Shown here: positions 49,296 to 59,979 of the stretch, one piece after another
Position numbering within the stretch: the stretch's first letter is position 1
How the letters are laid out: each line of letters opens with the position of its first letter
Origin: Aldrovandia affinis
Lineage: Eukaryota > Chordata > Actinopteri > Notacanthiformes > Halosauridae
DNA length: 64,000 bases
NCBI GenBank assembly: GCA_029706075.1
Contig: JAINUG010000033.1
Coordinates: forward strand, 2,666,001 to 2,730,000
Direction of reading: 5' to 3'
Position numbers and translations under genes: made by a program
Notes under the pieces: model-generated
The model's input: only the letters and a program-made list of their open reading frames with translations
Told to the model about the DNA's origin: nothing
Databases searched by the model: none

Positions 49296-49499
49296 TCATT
49301 TTTTGTGTGCTCTGTCTGCTGGGCGGGGAAGAAAGTAGACGGCCTTCTGCCCGATGTGGGTCCTTGGCCCTCTTTTGGTCTGTCCATTCTTTTTGAGTCC
49401 TAGGTACCAGTTCCCGTCCCCATACCTCTGGGACCTATATGTGTTGTAGTGATTCTCCTCCATCTTCTCATGGAAGCAGCATTCCTCGTTTAGTGTTTT
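49296..49499 (-). CDS. fgf1: Fibroblast growth factor 1, coding exon 3 (last)
   Basis: Encodes residues 89-155 and the TGA stop. The exon starts directly after a CTCTTTTTAG acceptor ending at 49,500. The translation carries the beta-trefoil C-terminal part: [36 protein letters not shown] and [15 protein letters not shown]...KRGPR (residues 122-134) is the heparin/heparan-sulfate-binding loop, and its basic residues are kept. Differences from human FGF1: the loop cysteine is Thr129, there is a Cys-Cys pair at 95-96, and the tail is three codons longer, ending in a basic HKK. Spliced length over the three exons is 468 nt, exactly 155 codons plus stop, the human length. FGF1 has no signal peptide and is released by a non-classical route to activate FGF receptors. 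Confidence 0.95.
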   Translation of the reverse strand, partial: KTLNEECCFHEKMEENHYNTYRSQRYGDGNWYLGLKKNGQTKRGPRTHIGQKAVYFLPRPADRAHKK

Positions 49500-50023
49500 C
49501 TAAAAAGAGAAGAAAAGTCAAGATTGATTTATGGCAGAAGATGGTAACTCAAAAACTCCATGCACAGTTTTACCTCAGCTACCAACTTTGTTAGCATTCA
49601 ATGTCTAAATTGCTGAGACTGCAGGGAAACTGGCCAGCCCCTTCTCCAGATGACCAGAGCTGATTTACATGTCAATTGCTGAAAATAACTGTAGTTCAAC
49701 TGTTCAACTGAGTGCCCATTTTTATTAAGCAAGAAAGCAGGCTTAGGTGAAATTAATTTGTGGTTCCATAACAAATCTCCACAGCAAAGTCTACTACAAT
49801 TCCCAGAAATCATTTTGTCCCCTCTCTCTCTCTGCATTCTGGGGACTGCAGGCAGAGAAGAGCAAAGTTGAAATCTTCTAAAATGCTAACATCCCCTTGA
49901 ATAAATGGTTTAATTGGTCCAGGACAGCTAAGTGAACAGGGTTTAATTAGGTTTCCAGTTCATTGTTACTCTATCCTTAACATTGTGTCAGCTTTCCCTG
50001 ATCTGAGATCAGCAGATACTCAC
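49500..50023 (-). other. fgf1: fgf1 intron 2 (between coding exons 2 and 3)
   Basis: Short 524 bp phase-0 intron with GTGAGT donor and CTTTTTAG acceptor. No repeat was recognised inside. It is far shorter than the kilobase-scale equivalent in mammals. Confidence 0.9.
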
Positions 50024-50127
50024 CGATCCATACACCTGTCCATCTTTGTCCATTGCCAGATAGCGCCCTGCTTCAACGCCCTCGATGACCACCACCCCAA
50101 CGCTTATGGCTCTCACTCGCAGTATGT
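50024..50127 (-). CDS. fgf1: Fibroblast growth factor 1, coding exon 2
   Basis: Exactly 104 nt, the size of the middle exon in vertebrate FGF1/FGF2. It supplies residues 54-88, including SVGVVVIEG, GRYLAMDKDG and VYGS, the beta-trefoil core with the family-typical YLAMD motif. The acceptor GCTATAG ends at 50,128 and the donor GTGAGT starts at 50,023. Frame is kept with exon 1 (split codon A|AC, Asn54) and exon 3 (phase 0). Confidence 0.95.
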
Positions 50128-51064
50128 CTATAGCAAGGGTAGAAGAAAAAAGTCAGGAGTGTAGGAGATCACAAAACACAGACACTGTAGTAATAGACTG
50201 CATCTATACAGCACCTTTCATCTTAGGTTATCAAATCGCTTTACCTCAATGAATTACAGATCATTCCAGTCCGTTTCACGTTTGACCTCTAGTGGCGACA
50301 TGTTGTTACTACGTCACTTCGATACATTTCCACGAACAGACAGAGTAGACTATACAGACAAACAGAACCGAGACCAATTCAGTACCCCCGGGGAGAGAGC
50401 AAAGACACATATAGCAACAGATAAGAGATATGAGAGCGGATTCAATTCACTATACTGACTGCTCGCTGAGCTGAGATTAGAGTGGAAGCACAAAAACTAT
50501 TTAAGAGGGAGCTGATGACTTAACAAGTATCCGCACCACTGGGGTGAGAGGTGTTAAATGTTAGCCTACTCCCCATTCACGCCCTGCTCCTCTTCACAAC
50601 TCAAGAGCCCGACAACAAATCACAATGTCGCATAGAAACCCCGTACACCATTCAGACTAGTCATTTTCCCTTCCATTCGTGCCTGCCCTGAAGAACTACA
50701 ACATGAATAGCCTACCAGATATTTTATTTAGTGCTTGCTTGGCCATGAGCTCCGCTGCCTGAGGAATCCCTGTAAAAATCAATGACAGCCACCGTGTTTT
50801 CCCATAGGATAAGATTGCCTCTGACATGTAATGCGTTTCTACTAATTACACATGTGGGCTGCCCTGTTGATAACCAGTCTGGGAATTATGTGGGTACATA
50901 TGTTGGATGTATACACTTTTAGGCCAGTGTACGGTTATTTAAGGTCAGAGCATCAAGGCGTGCGTGAAGTAAACGGTCAAATCTCTTCCTGATATCCGGC
51001 TGGTTTAAATATAATGTATATTATGTATAGGCCTTATGTACAGCAGTACAATTCCAACACTCAC
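50128..51064 (-). other. fgf1: fgf1 intron 1 (between coding exons 1 and 2)
   Basis: 937 bp phase-1 intron with GTGAGT donor. It carries a fragment (about 50,190-50,245: GCATCTATACAGCACCTTTC and AATCGCTTTACC) of the same interspersed repeat seen at 9,129-9,235. Confidence 0.85.
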
Positions 51065-51224
51065 TGTAAAGGTCTGATTCATCCCTGTTGCCATCCACAG
51101 TTCCGTTTGGATATATTCGGATATGGTGTCCCTCGTTCGAGCAGTACAGCCGCGTGAGTGTCTTGTAGTCTGGCAGGTAGAAGCTGATGCGTTCAGGCCC
51201 AAGTATTATTTCCCCCTCAGTCAT
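51065..51224 (-). CDS. fgf1: Fibroblast growth factor 1, coding exon 1 (start)
   Basis: Encodes residues 1-53 plus the first base of codon 54. It starts MTEGEI, like human MAEGEI, with A at -3 of the ATG. It continues with LYCSNEGHHIRIYPNGTVDG and NRDESD, the first beta strands of the trefoil. The donor GTGAGT begins at 51,064 and conserves phase with human. An in-frame run of codons upstream (to 51,323) crosses a clear acceptor and is intronic. Relative to human, three N-terminal residues are missing, and the basic NYKKPKL nuclear-localisation segment is replaced by DYKTLTRL. There is no signal peptide. Confidence 0.95.
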
Positions 51225-51263
51225 TCTGTAGGATGATTCTGTATCTGGTATATTTCCCAGTGG
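51225..51263 (-). other. fgf1: fgf1 5' UTR part of first coding exon, with acceptor
   Basis: On the minus strand GTCTATGTTTCAG ends at 51,264, an acceptor, so 39 bases of 5' UTR precede the ATG. FGF1 genes characteristically have alternative non-coding first exons spliced to such an acceptor. Confidence 0.7.
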
Positions 51264-52993
51264 CTGAAACATAGACACAGTAGTCATATAATATGAGACG
51301 TGCAGACGTGCCTCGTCTTTCATTGTGGTTTACAGTAACATTCAATTGCAACTACCAAGAAAGAACGCCTTCTTGTTAACTCTGGCAGTGAGCCAAGTGG
51401 ACATGTGTTGACTTGTTCTCCAGTTTGAGGTGAACGAACTCATGGCAGATTCTGTAACCTATCTTTACAAACAGTAAAATGACTAATGTTTTAGTCAAAT
51501 ATGCACTTCTGATTAATTGTTTAAAAAAGAATAAGCGATTAGAATGATCAGAGACATGATCTGCATATCAGACACATTGAAGAAAAAATGGAAAGCTTCA
51601 AACAACAAAAACAGCAATAACAAAAACCAAACAGCTTCTGGCAGCAAAACATTTTATAATTTAATTATTGCTTCCCTCACTTTTACAGCTATGAAAGCAA
51701 GTTCACATATCCCTCATTTGGATCTTGTTTTTCATTACAAGGAAAATAGTTTCAATTTAAGCATAATTAGTATTTTTATATGACCAGCTGTAACAGTTTA
51801 AGTGGTTACAACCATATTGGACTATGTAGCAAGGAGCTAGGAAGATGACACATTCTCTGTGTTTCTTAACACATAGTAGTACTATGGCATTCGAAAGTGG
51901 TAATTTAGCCACATTAAACAAAATTAAGAAATAGAAATGTGAAAGAAAATAATAATGTGCCAATGTTTGATCTTTACAAAAAGTGGACAAGGTTTGGTAC
52001 TCATGTAAAAACAGGTTTGAAGGTATCAGTTTGAAGGTATGTCCCCTGCCCCTCTGTTTGTGGCACACTGGACACAACTGGATTATATAATAATACTCAA
52101 TAATATTCAGGAAATTTATTTTGGTGAGCGGGGAGTTTTTCCCAGGAGACAAAGAGTTATTTTGTTGGGACTCTCCCACACCACAACACAGCACCAAAAG
52201 TCCCAGGCAAATTGGCGAGGCAGAAGATCCTACTATAATGCAGGACAACCTCACCATGCATGTCACCCAGTTATGTCACCATGCCTAACAGGTACGTGTG
52301 TATTTTCTTCTTCAGATTTAGGCTTTAAATTAATAGTGCATATGTGCATTCAATTATATATCATGTATGCTGAGTATAGTTTGATTGCAGGGCGGAAGCA
52401 AGGTCTGTTGGTATAGCTCCCATCATAGGTCTCAAGCCACAGTCCAATGCGTGGTGATCTTATGTAAATATATTTGTGTTCAGGTCAGATTAATATCCCT
52501 AACTATAACTGCCAACGGACTTGATTTCCCCCATTCAGGTGAAATTGATCTCTTTTCTTAACAAGAAAACAATGAGTCATCTGCAGGTCACAAAAAGCAC
52601 TCATGAAAACTTTGATATATAAATCAATTAAAGTAACAATTTTAAAGCACCCCCTGATTTTTTGATGGTCTTCTGCCCATAGAAGCTATTTGCAGCTGTC
52701 AATTAAAACCAAAACAGTAGCCAATAGTAACTCTCTTATCATTAGAGAACCAGAGACCCAGCCAGAATCCACGTCCAGAATGTTCTGGAAACTGTCAGAG
52801 GTGGCTTAGAGGGCCCAACCAAAGGAATGTGAGGGTTTCTCATATAAAGTCTATTTTCCAAGGAGTACATTGTATTACTGGAAAAAAGGCACAGGGCCAC
52901 GTTGCCAGACGAGTTCTAGAACTTTAAGCCAAAATCAGAGGGAGGGGGTAAAAGACTCCCCTGTAGCCAGCAAGGCACGCGGTCAGGACTTAC
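51264..52993 (-). other. fgf1: Predicted fgf1 5' UTR intron
   Basis: Lies between the acceptor at 51,264 and a GTAAGT donor at 52,993. It contains long but featureless open frames on both strands (51,757-52,416), which I take as chance. Confidence 0.5.
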
Positions 52994-53190
52994 CTGTGGA
53001 AACGCCACTGCAGACTGTCCAAAGTTTGCCAGCATAGCTTCACAGGGTTTTAGTATTCGGCAATGCAGGTCTGTATACTTCACCAAAAATGACTGCCCGC
53101 ACTGGCCTACTTGAGGAACTGGGTTCCAGTACTGATGTGAGTGTGGATTTGTACTCGCTCGGTTTACCTCACCCAGCAGGGATTACCGTC
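52994..53190 (-). other. fgf1: Predicted fgf1 non-coding first exon
   Basis: Ends on the minus strand in TTTCCACAG directly before GTAAGT, a near-perfect donor. The upstream limit is set about 30 bp from a TATA-like box. Vertebrate FGF1 uses several alternative 5' exons and promoters, and others may lie elsewhere. Confidence 0.45.
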
Positions 53191-53218
53191 ACTGGATCCA
53201 TCCCGCCCCCATGCTGGG

Positions 53219-53228
53219 TTTATATTTA
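53219..53228 (-). promoter_or_regulatory. fgf1: TATA-like box of candidate fgf1 promoter
   Basis: The minus strand reads TAAATATAAA, followed by a GC-rich GGGGGCGGG word at the distance expected for a start site near 53,190. Inferred from spacing to the predicted donor. Confidence 0.4.
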
Positions 53229-55514
53229 CCCCTTTAGCTCAGTTTGGGATGCCATCCATGTGCTAGGACAGGAGGAATGTAGCAGCTGGTTATGCTCTCT
53301 GATCTGTGACTGGGAAAAGAGAATATGTCATAAGCCTTTTTTGGTCCCTGAAGACGGGAAAAAGCTTTGTAACTACAGAGTGAAAAGGGTATTCACTTCA
53401 ATGACATCAGTCCAGTGCTAATACCTCATACAATTCTAAACGGCTGATTACATGAGTGCATAAATACGAAGGAGCAGAATATTACATGATTACATGCATT
53501 ACATGATTCACTCATTTTTGATTTTACAAGGAAACCAAAACATTATAAGAGAGAAAATGGTTCAAAAACATTCTTCCTCCCTGGTCCTGAGAAAAAGATA
53601 TAGCTGACACAGTGGCTGATTGTCACTGGACATGTTACATGCAAGAAAGGTTATATGTTGATATACTGTTCATAATTTGTGGAAAGTTCTCTTATTTAAC
53701 CTTTATTTACATTTTTAGGTACAGCGGATACATTAAAGGATGGATAAACCGGCAATACTTAAAATAAATATAACAGCTGTAGCAGTTCCAAAATGTGAAT
53801 ATGTGCAAATTAATTTAGTCAAAAAGGCAAATTCATGACCAGAAACATTTTGTTGGTCGGTTATGGTATTTGAACATATTTATTTATTTCATATAATATT
53901 GTCTTTTCCCCTCGCAACACCACTGTTTACACACATGGAAACCCTTTGTACCTGTAGCAAATTTGTTTATTGTCATCTGCCCAGTTTTGAATGTTTGTTA
54001 CTGTACTTTTCCCTATGCCCGAAGTCCTGAGATAGACTTGTCATGCCTTTCTTCAAAAGAGAGCACAACTTCTCTGTGGATGTCTGTCACATTTTGCCTG
54101 AAGACAGCATTTTCAGCATGTCTCTCAAAACAATTTCAACCAAGAGCTTTCGACCAAGAGGTCAAATAATGGTTAAATAGTTCAATACTCTGCTTTGATC
54201 TCTGATCCAACATTTTTGAAAATGCACCCCACACCAAAACAGAGCCGCCAGAACCCTTAATTTACTCAAGAATTTCCTTTATTTTGGTAGTTATGTGTGT
54301 GTGTGTGTGTGTATACACATACATAATGCATACCTGATTGCTTTAATAATTCATAATGCAGGCCATATGAATTAAACAAGGAACACATTATCCAGCTTGT
54401 ACAGTATATGGGCTTGGTAATACAAAACAAATCCCTCAGTTTGTTTCTTATAGTAAATATAATATATGCTTGTTTATTGTCAATTGCAGATGAAGTCTTA
54501 AAGTGGTTTTACTTGAGTGCCTGTGTTTACTGTAGATTGAGCAGAAGCTAGGCCTTGTTTGCTCTGTAATTATAAATGCAGATATCAAATCAGATTTTAT
54601 ATGCCAAATCACAAGAAAACAATTCTATCTGATCTAATTGGTGGATTGTTGTATCAGTCATAAAAATAGTTTATGCATTTTAATTCAATATTATAAGAAC
54701 ATTTAAAAAATATAAGAAAAAGGGAAGCTATCAATGAATTCATCACAGTTTTTTTTTTAGATTATTTGATATTTTATCTAGATAAATATAAATTGTAATA
54801 TTTATATTTATTTTCCCTCCAATTTGAAAATAATATTTCTACTCAAGTGAAGAAAAATATGCAATTCATACTTTGACCAGTAGATGGTGGTGTGGACCCT
54901 GGAAGGCAGCAAGAAACTTGGAGTGGGCCCTCTTTTGGAAGATGGAAAAGTATAGCTCACATAAACATGTAAAAGATGAATCACAAGAGATTGTGGTGCA
55001 GTCCAGAATCACAGAAACGCTGGCCCCAGGGCAGGTATGTGAAAAAATATTCATGATAACCGATACCGTGTGAAAGCCACAAATGCTAATTTTATCCAAT
55101 CACCCTCTGACAGAAGTGTGCCCTGAGCTATTACTGGACAGAAAAGATAGATGGCAAGTTTGAATGCATTTTTTCCTCATAATGCCTCTGGAACACAATT
55201 ATGGAGTATGGCTCAAATGTTCCAGCTGTGAGATCACTGCTTGGAATTCAAGAGAATTCCCTTAGTACATCCCGATTCCTATAACCCCTTGTCTACTTGG
55301 CAGTGTCCACACAAAGAGGCTTTTTCATCCCCCGAATACAACACATCATCACTGGGGACCATGAGTCCCTGTGACCATGAGGCCTTGACCCTCAGTGTGC
55401 TGTTGGGTTATTTAACAGGAGTGATTGTAGCCCTGGGTCACTATTTTAGAAAAGAACATACTCTGTTTTGGCACAAAAATCTGCATCACTGTCCAAAGCA
55501 AGATAATATTATTA
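53229..55514. other. fgf1-arhgap26 intergenic DNA
   Basis: AT-rich, with a short GT run at 54,294-54,312. No coding exon recognised on either strand. Confidence 0.4.
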
Positions 55515-55735
55515 TTATCTAATTTGCTTAGCAGATGCCCTTATCGAGGTCATCTTGCATTGCCTACATTTTATCAATTTATACAGCTATAAATAAAATA
55601 CAGAGTCTATGGCAATTCATATTAAGTACCTTACTCAAGAGAAAAGTATTTTGAGTCCAAAATGGGATTTAAACCTACAGTCTTCTGGTTATAAAGCCAG
55701 CTCCTTGACCATTACATTACATTGCAGGGATGTAA
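55515..55735 (-). mobile_element. tRNA-headed SINE with L2-type tail
   Basis: The plus strand shows TTTGCTTAGCAGATGCCCTTATC (tail, inverted), TTAAGTACCTTACTCAAGAG, and then the inverted tRNA-like head: GATTTAAACCTACAGTC as B-box region and CCAGCTCCTTGACCATTACA as A-box region. Same family as 63,729-63,960. Confidence 0.75.
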
Positions 55736-56125
55736 CAAAGTTAACAAAGTGTTAACCGTAGTCAAGAACAGTTTCGCTGAAAGCCACCCTAGAGGGAAGT
55801 ACAATTCCAGGTGCTAGGAGCAACCACATAGTTAAACTAGGACCCTGTAGGTAAATCTGTAGCCACAATTCAAAGGCAGCAATAAAATAATCAGTGCAGA
55901 AAATATCAGCGAAATAATACCTAAACCTAATACAATACATAAACATAGACATGAGTGCAATACTAAACAGCTACATCCCTAAGTTACAAAACCAGACTAC
56001 AGGGGGAGGTGCACCCTGAAGAGGTGAGTCTTCAGTTGTCGCTTGAAGGTGGCCAGGGTCTCAGCTGTTCTGACTTCCACGGGAAGGTCATTCCACCATC
56101 GAGGAGCCAGAACCGACAGGAATAT
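55736..56125 (+). repeat. Fish interspersed repeat, unclassified
   Basis: The words GAAGAGGTGAGTCTTCAGT, TGAAGGTGGCCAGGGTCTC and TTCCACGGGAAGGTCATTCC belong to a repeat block I recognise as common in fish genomes and often found next to L2-tailed SINE pieces, as here. Class and full extent cannot be fixed from this copy. Confidence 0.5.
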
Positions 56126-56508
56126 TATTATTATCTAATTTGTCGACCACTGTGCCACACTTCAGCCCACTTGTATTGTACTGTGTCTGTGCAATTTAAC
56201 TTTATTTATTAATGTCATATTACTGTAATTCAATTTCTCAGGAAAGGTTGGTTAAAATATCTGCATTCTCGGTGTGATCCCACTTATTAAGTTGGAAGAG
56301 GATTGGAAGTCAAAAATATATCTATTTCAGTTTTTGCCAAAAAATACTCCACCACTTGACATTGTTATTGCCATTTTACACTTTAGGAATTATGTTTATG
56401 TACCATACACATAAACATGTGTATCCAGAGCACACAGTTTTACATTTCTTACATACAATCCATAAATACAACTGGATTTACGCACAGTGTTATTATATTG
56501 TTAGGTGA

Positions 56509-56889
56509 ACTTATTAAATGTCTCATCTCATCTTCAGCCGCTTATTCCTAGTTAGGGTCGCGGGGGGGCTGGAGCCTATCCCAGCATGCATTGGGGCGAG
56601 AGGCAGGAATACACCCTGGACAGGTCGCCAATCCATCGCAGGGCACTACATACACCATTCACTCACACACTCATACCTACGGGCAATTTAGACTCTCCAA
56701 TTAGCCTAACGTGCATGTCTTTGGACTGTGGGAGGAAACCGGAGTACCCGGAGGAAACCCACGCGGACACGGGGAGAACATGCAAACTCCACACAGAAAG
56801 GCCCCCGGCCTGGATTCGAATCCGAGACCTTCTTTCTGTGAGGCGACAGTGCTATCCACTGCACCACCGTGCCGCCCACTTATTAAATG
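56509..56889 (-). mobile_element. DANA/V-SINE-like tRNA-derived SINE with 12-bp target duplication
   Basis: Read on the minus strand, the element begins GGCGGCACGGTGGTGCAGTG, continues CACTGTCGCCTCACAG and GGATTCGAATCC (tRNA-like A and B boxes), then TGTGTGGAGTTTGCATGTTC and TCCTCCCACAGTCCAAAGAC, the conserved core of this family. It ends near 56,521. Perfect 12-bp direct repeats ACTTATTAAATG flank it at 56,509-56,520 and 56,878-56,889. The intact duplication shows target-primed insertion and suggests moderate age at most. Confidence 0.88.
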
Positions 56890-57461
56890 GACAGCTCCAA
56901 ATGAACCAGTGTCAGAACCTCTCAGGAACAAGTGGCTGATTCATGCAAATCACACATAGTAGCTCCCACCGAATGTAAAGGAGGTCAGGTGGGTTCAGGT
57001 GTGTACAGAGGCCTCTGCCCTTGAGTTTCTGTAAAGAAATTCCATTGCTAATTTATTTTAAGAATATTTTTCGTGTGAGGCAGGAAACGGCAGCTCTAAA
57101 TGTAGAGATGAACATGCTTTTACCACAAGAGCAGGTTAGTTTTAAATATATATATATTTAACCTGAAGTGAAACTTAATTTCTATCAGGTTCTCCTTTTC
57201 TCACACATGCTGTTTAAAGGGGCACACAAGTGAACATGCAGAATATGTCCATAAAATATCTGCCAATTAGGCTACTGCTAGCATCAACTATACATATTTA
57301 AAATATAGCATGCCGTTTGTGGTTAGATAAGATAAGAAAGATGAATTGTGGGGAAATGTTCATTTTAATTTAGATCTGGCTTGTCAGGTTAAATATGTAA
57401 GATTACATACAATGCAGTAATAGAAAAAAATTATGACTTCCTTGTAGGCTATAATGAATAA

Positions 57462-57680
57462 TACACTACCGGTCAAAAGTTTTAGAACACCCCCATTTTC
57501 CAGTTTTTACTGAAATGTAAGCTGTTCAAGTCCAGTGAATAACCTGAAATGGTACAAAGGTAAGCGGTAAACTGCCAGAGGTAAAAAAACAAAACAGTTT
57601 AGGTTACCAAAAACTGAAAAATAATGTACATTTCAGTTTTTAAAAAAGGTTTAGGTTACCACACCATATTATAAAATGTT
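57462..57680 (+). mobile_element. Tc1-like element end (second family), fragment
   Basis: Starts TACACTACCGGTCAAAAGTT and TTAGAACACCCCCATTTTCC, the same end sequence as the element at 63,351. No transposase follows. It closes with two TTTAGGTTACC copies flanking an AAAACTGAAA/TTTCAGTTTT inverted repeat, so it may be a short non-autonomous derivative. Confidence 0.75.
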
Positions 57681-58717
57681 ATTACATATATTCTAAAATG
57701 TAAAGTCAAATCATATTGTATATATACAGCACGTGTTCTTAATTTTGTATTCATGGAAATAACTCGACCTGGGATGACTTATAAGTCAAATATTCAGTTA
57801 GGTATTCCCTATATTTGGCTATCATGCTTAGATTTATATTATGTTATGTTATGTTTGGATGGCGGTTTGAGTTATCCAGAAAGAATAAGTGGAAACGTGT
57901 TGCAATGAAACGTAATAATCTAGTTCGTTATCTAAAATGAATATATTAAAGTAATAAAGCACTGATCGTGTTGTATGTGTGCCTTAATGTAACGTTACAT
58001 AGCCAGATAGATTCAAACTTTTGGTGGTAACGTACTGTACTACGTTGATTCAAGATTTTAAAAAACGAATACGGGCAGCGGCTGCCTCATTTTGAAGCCA
58101 GCCGTGAAGTCGATTTTTTAGACTCCCCGCCCTGGTATGACTTCATCTTTTTTGACCAACCAACCTTTCCTGTTACAGCCCTCTCCCTGCATCAGTAACG
58201 GACGGGGATAGGTTCTGTGCCGTGCGACATGCCTTCACACACTGTTTTACAACCCAGCGATGCAATTGGCTGAGCGTTTTGTCCATCACAGGATTATACG
58301 TTTCAGGGTAGGTTGGTACGGACGCTGAAGCTGGACCTAGAAGCTGCAGTTAAAACGCCCAGGGTTGAATCCGCAACTAATACGTTTGGGGTGTTTTTCT
58401 TCCTCCCCTTTGCACTCTAAGTATGACGATATCATGAGGAATGCACAGGTTTGCAATGGGTCCTTGACAGCCAGTTCTGTTTCTTACAGCACTTTTCTCG
58501 GCTCTGAAAAATGACATAGCCCTGCACGAGTCGGATTCCTGCATGCGATTTGTATAAGTTTTTTAAAACGTTAGCGCGGTTGATCTAACGTTAACTAGCT
58601 GGCTTAGAACGCTGGATTTAAGTTTGCTGCAACGTGATACGAAGACTACCGGAAAATTACTAGAAGGAGCAAGCTTGCCGGGCTAAAGATACTGTGACCA
58701 GCGAGCTACCAAGCTGT
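57681..58717 (+). promoter_or_regulatory. arhgap26: arhgap26 upstream region and 5' UTR, limits unknown
   Basis: CpG density rises from about 58,060 towards the first exon (CGAATACGGGCAGCGG, GTAACGGACGGGG, CGTGCGACATGCC), consistent with a CpG-type promoter. No TATA box at a convincing position was seen and the start site cannot be placed. An overlapping upstream frame starts at 58,718. Confidence 0.45.
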
Positions 58718-58888
58718 ATGTATATTTTCTTAAGCATTCTCCTCCTACTAATTGGATTGTACTTCACCAGTCAAAGATTTCTTCACTGTCCGGCTGCTGC
58801 GGTGGTGGACCGGGAGGCAAAATGGGACTGCCCGCTCTGGAATTCAGCGACTGCTATTTGGACAGTCCGCAGTTCCGGGAGAGGTTAA
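58718..58888 (+). other. Upstream ORF overlapping the arhgap26 start
   Basis: ATG at 58,718 opens a 56-codon frame that passes the arhgap26 ATG (58,822) in a different frame and stops at 58,888. It begins with a hydrophobic stretch ([16 protein letters not shown]). The ATG context is weak (T at -3). If within the transcript it could lower arhgap26 translation. It may equally lie outside some 5' UTRs. Confidence 0.35.
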
Positions 58889-58975
58889 AATCTCATGAGC
58901 TGGAACTGGAGAAGACTAACAAGTTTATCAAGGAGCTGATCAAAGATGGGAAGGCGCTCATACAAGCACTGAAAA
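58822..58975 (+). CDS. arhgap26: Rho GTPase-activating protein 26 (GRAF1), first coding exon, partial gene
   Basis: Encodes residues 1-51 plus one base of codon 52. [16 protein letters not shown] and [17 protein letters not shown] are almost identical to the start of human ARHGAP26, the first helix of its BAR domain. The full protein is about 760-810 residues with BAR, PH, RhoGAP and SH3 domains. It acts at curved membranes and adhesion sites, stimulating GTP hydrolysis by Rho-family GTPases. The ATG has A at -3 and G at +4. The exon ends at a GTAAGA donor (58,976), phase 1. The remaining exons lie beyond the window. The gene is divergent from fgf1, with the same order as in human. Confidence 0.94.
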
Positions 58976-59979
58976 GTAAGATGGCAAATTTAATCACTTG
59001 TGTGAAGGAAAACGGTTTGAGGTTGACAAGCTAACATTATCAAAGCATCATGTGTTGCCTGCACAGTTTGCTGAAGTTCGGTAGCTAGACCAACAATAAC
59101 CGTTCACCCCTAGTTAGCTACACATTTGTCACCTTGCTATTACGTTAAGGTAAATTGAGTTAGCCAATTTATCTAACTATCTTGCCAATAATCTCTTCTA
59201 ATTTGCTTGCTTTGTATCCAAGTGATCTCTATGCCAAGTTCACAAATCGTATGTTAAAAAGGGAGAAGAGGAAACCAAGCAGCCATCAGGAAAATTTTGA
59301 CTTGGCAGGCTTGCTTACTAACTATCCAATTCAGTGATAACAGGTTGATTCCTGAGTGTCCACTTTAATTGCCAGGCAGCAGTGCAGTGGATGCGCGTAA
59401 CAAGCCACAGTGACGGCCGCTAGCAAACTTTAGCGTTAATGGAAGCCAAGTTTTTTTGAAATGTTCAGTAAGGCGACAAAATCAAGTATGAACAATTTTG
59501 CATTAAAATACCAGCAGGAAGATCAAGCAGTTCGAAATGCACGGCGTAAGCCTCACTGTCTAAGGACAAGGTCAGATGTCGCCTAGGGGCTCTGGATGCT
59601 TGCTCAGACTGAGGCAAACAGCCGATTGAAAATGACAGTGCTCTCTATACGATTCTGTGCGATTAAGTGAATTAAAGTGCATTAGCTAGACTTTTCCCCT
59701 AAAGGACTACTATTGATAGTGATCTGAAACTAGCATTCTGTACTTTTCAGCAATATGGTTATTTTGTATGCACAGGGCAACCTGTCATTAGAACCCAAAA
59801 TGAAAAGCCAAGCTTTTAAGTTCTGGCTTTAAATTATGTTAATGACACAAATTTACACAAATTATGGTTTACTTTTACTCCACAGATCAATCATTTTGAT
59901 ATCATAATTAACAAGTGAGGGAGGGATAGATTGCATGGGATTTATCTGTTGAGGCAATGTAGGCATTTCTTACAACAAG
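58976..59979 (+). other. arhgap26: arhgap26 intron 1, proximal part
   Basis: The intron begins here and continues past position 64,000. This stretch is unique-looking and AT-rich; no exon 2 (which would continue the BAR domain) was found in the window. CpG frequency drops within about 500 bp. Confidence 0.6.

Noticed and set aside
51225..51323. N-terminal extension of fgf1 exon 1 in frame
   Set aside because: The extension crosses a GTTTCAG acceptor at 51,264, and FGF1 proteins begin at the MxEGEI methionine.
51757..52416. Frames of 169 (minus) and 125 (plus) codons upstream of fgf1
   Set aside because: They overlap on opposite strands, show no domain, and fall in the predicted fgf1 5' UTR intron.
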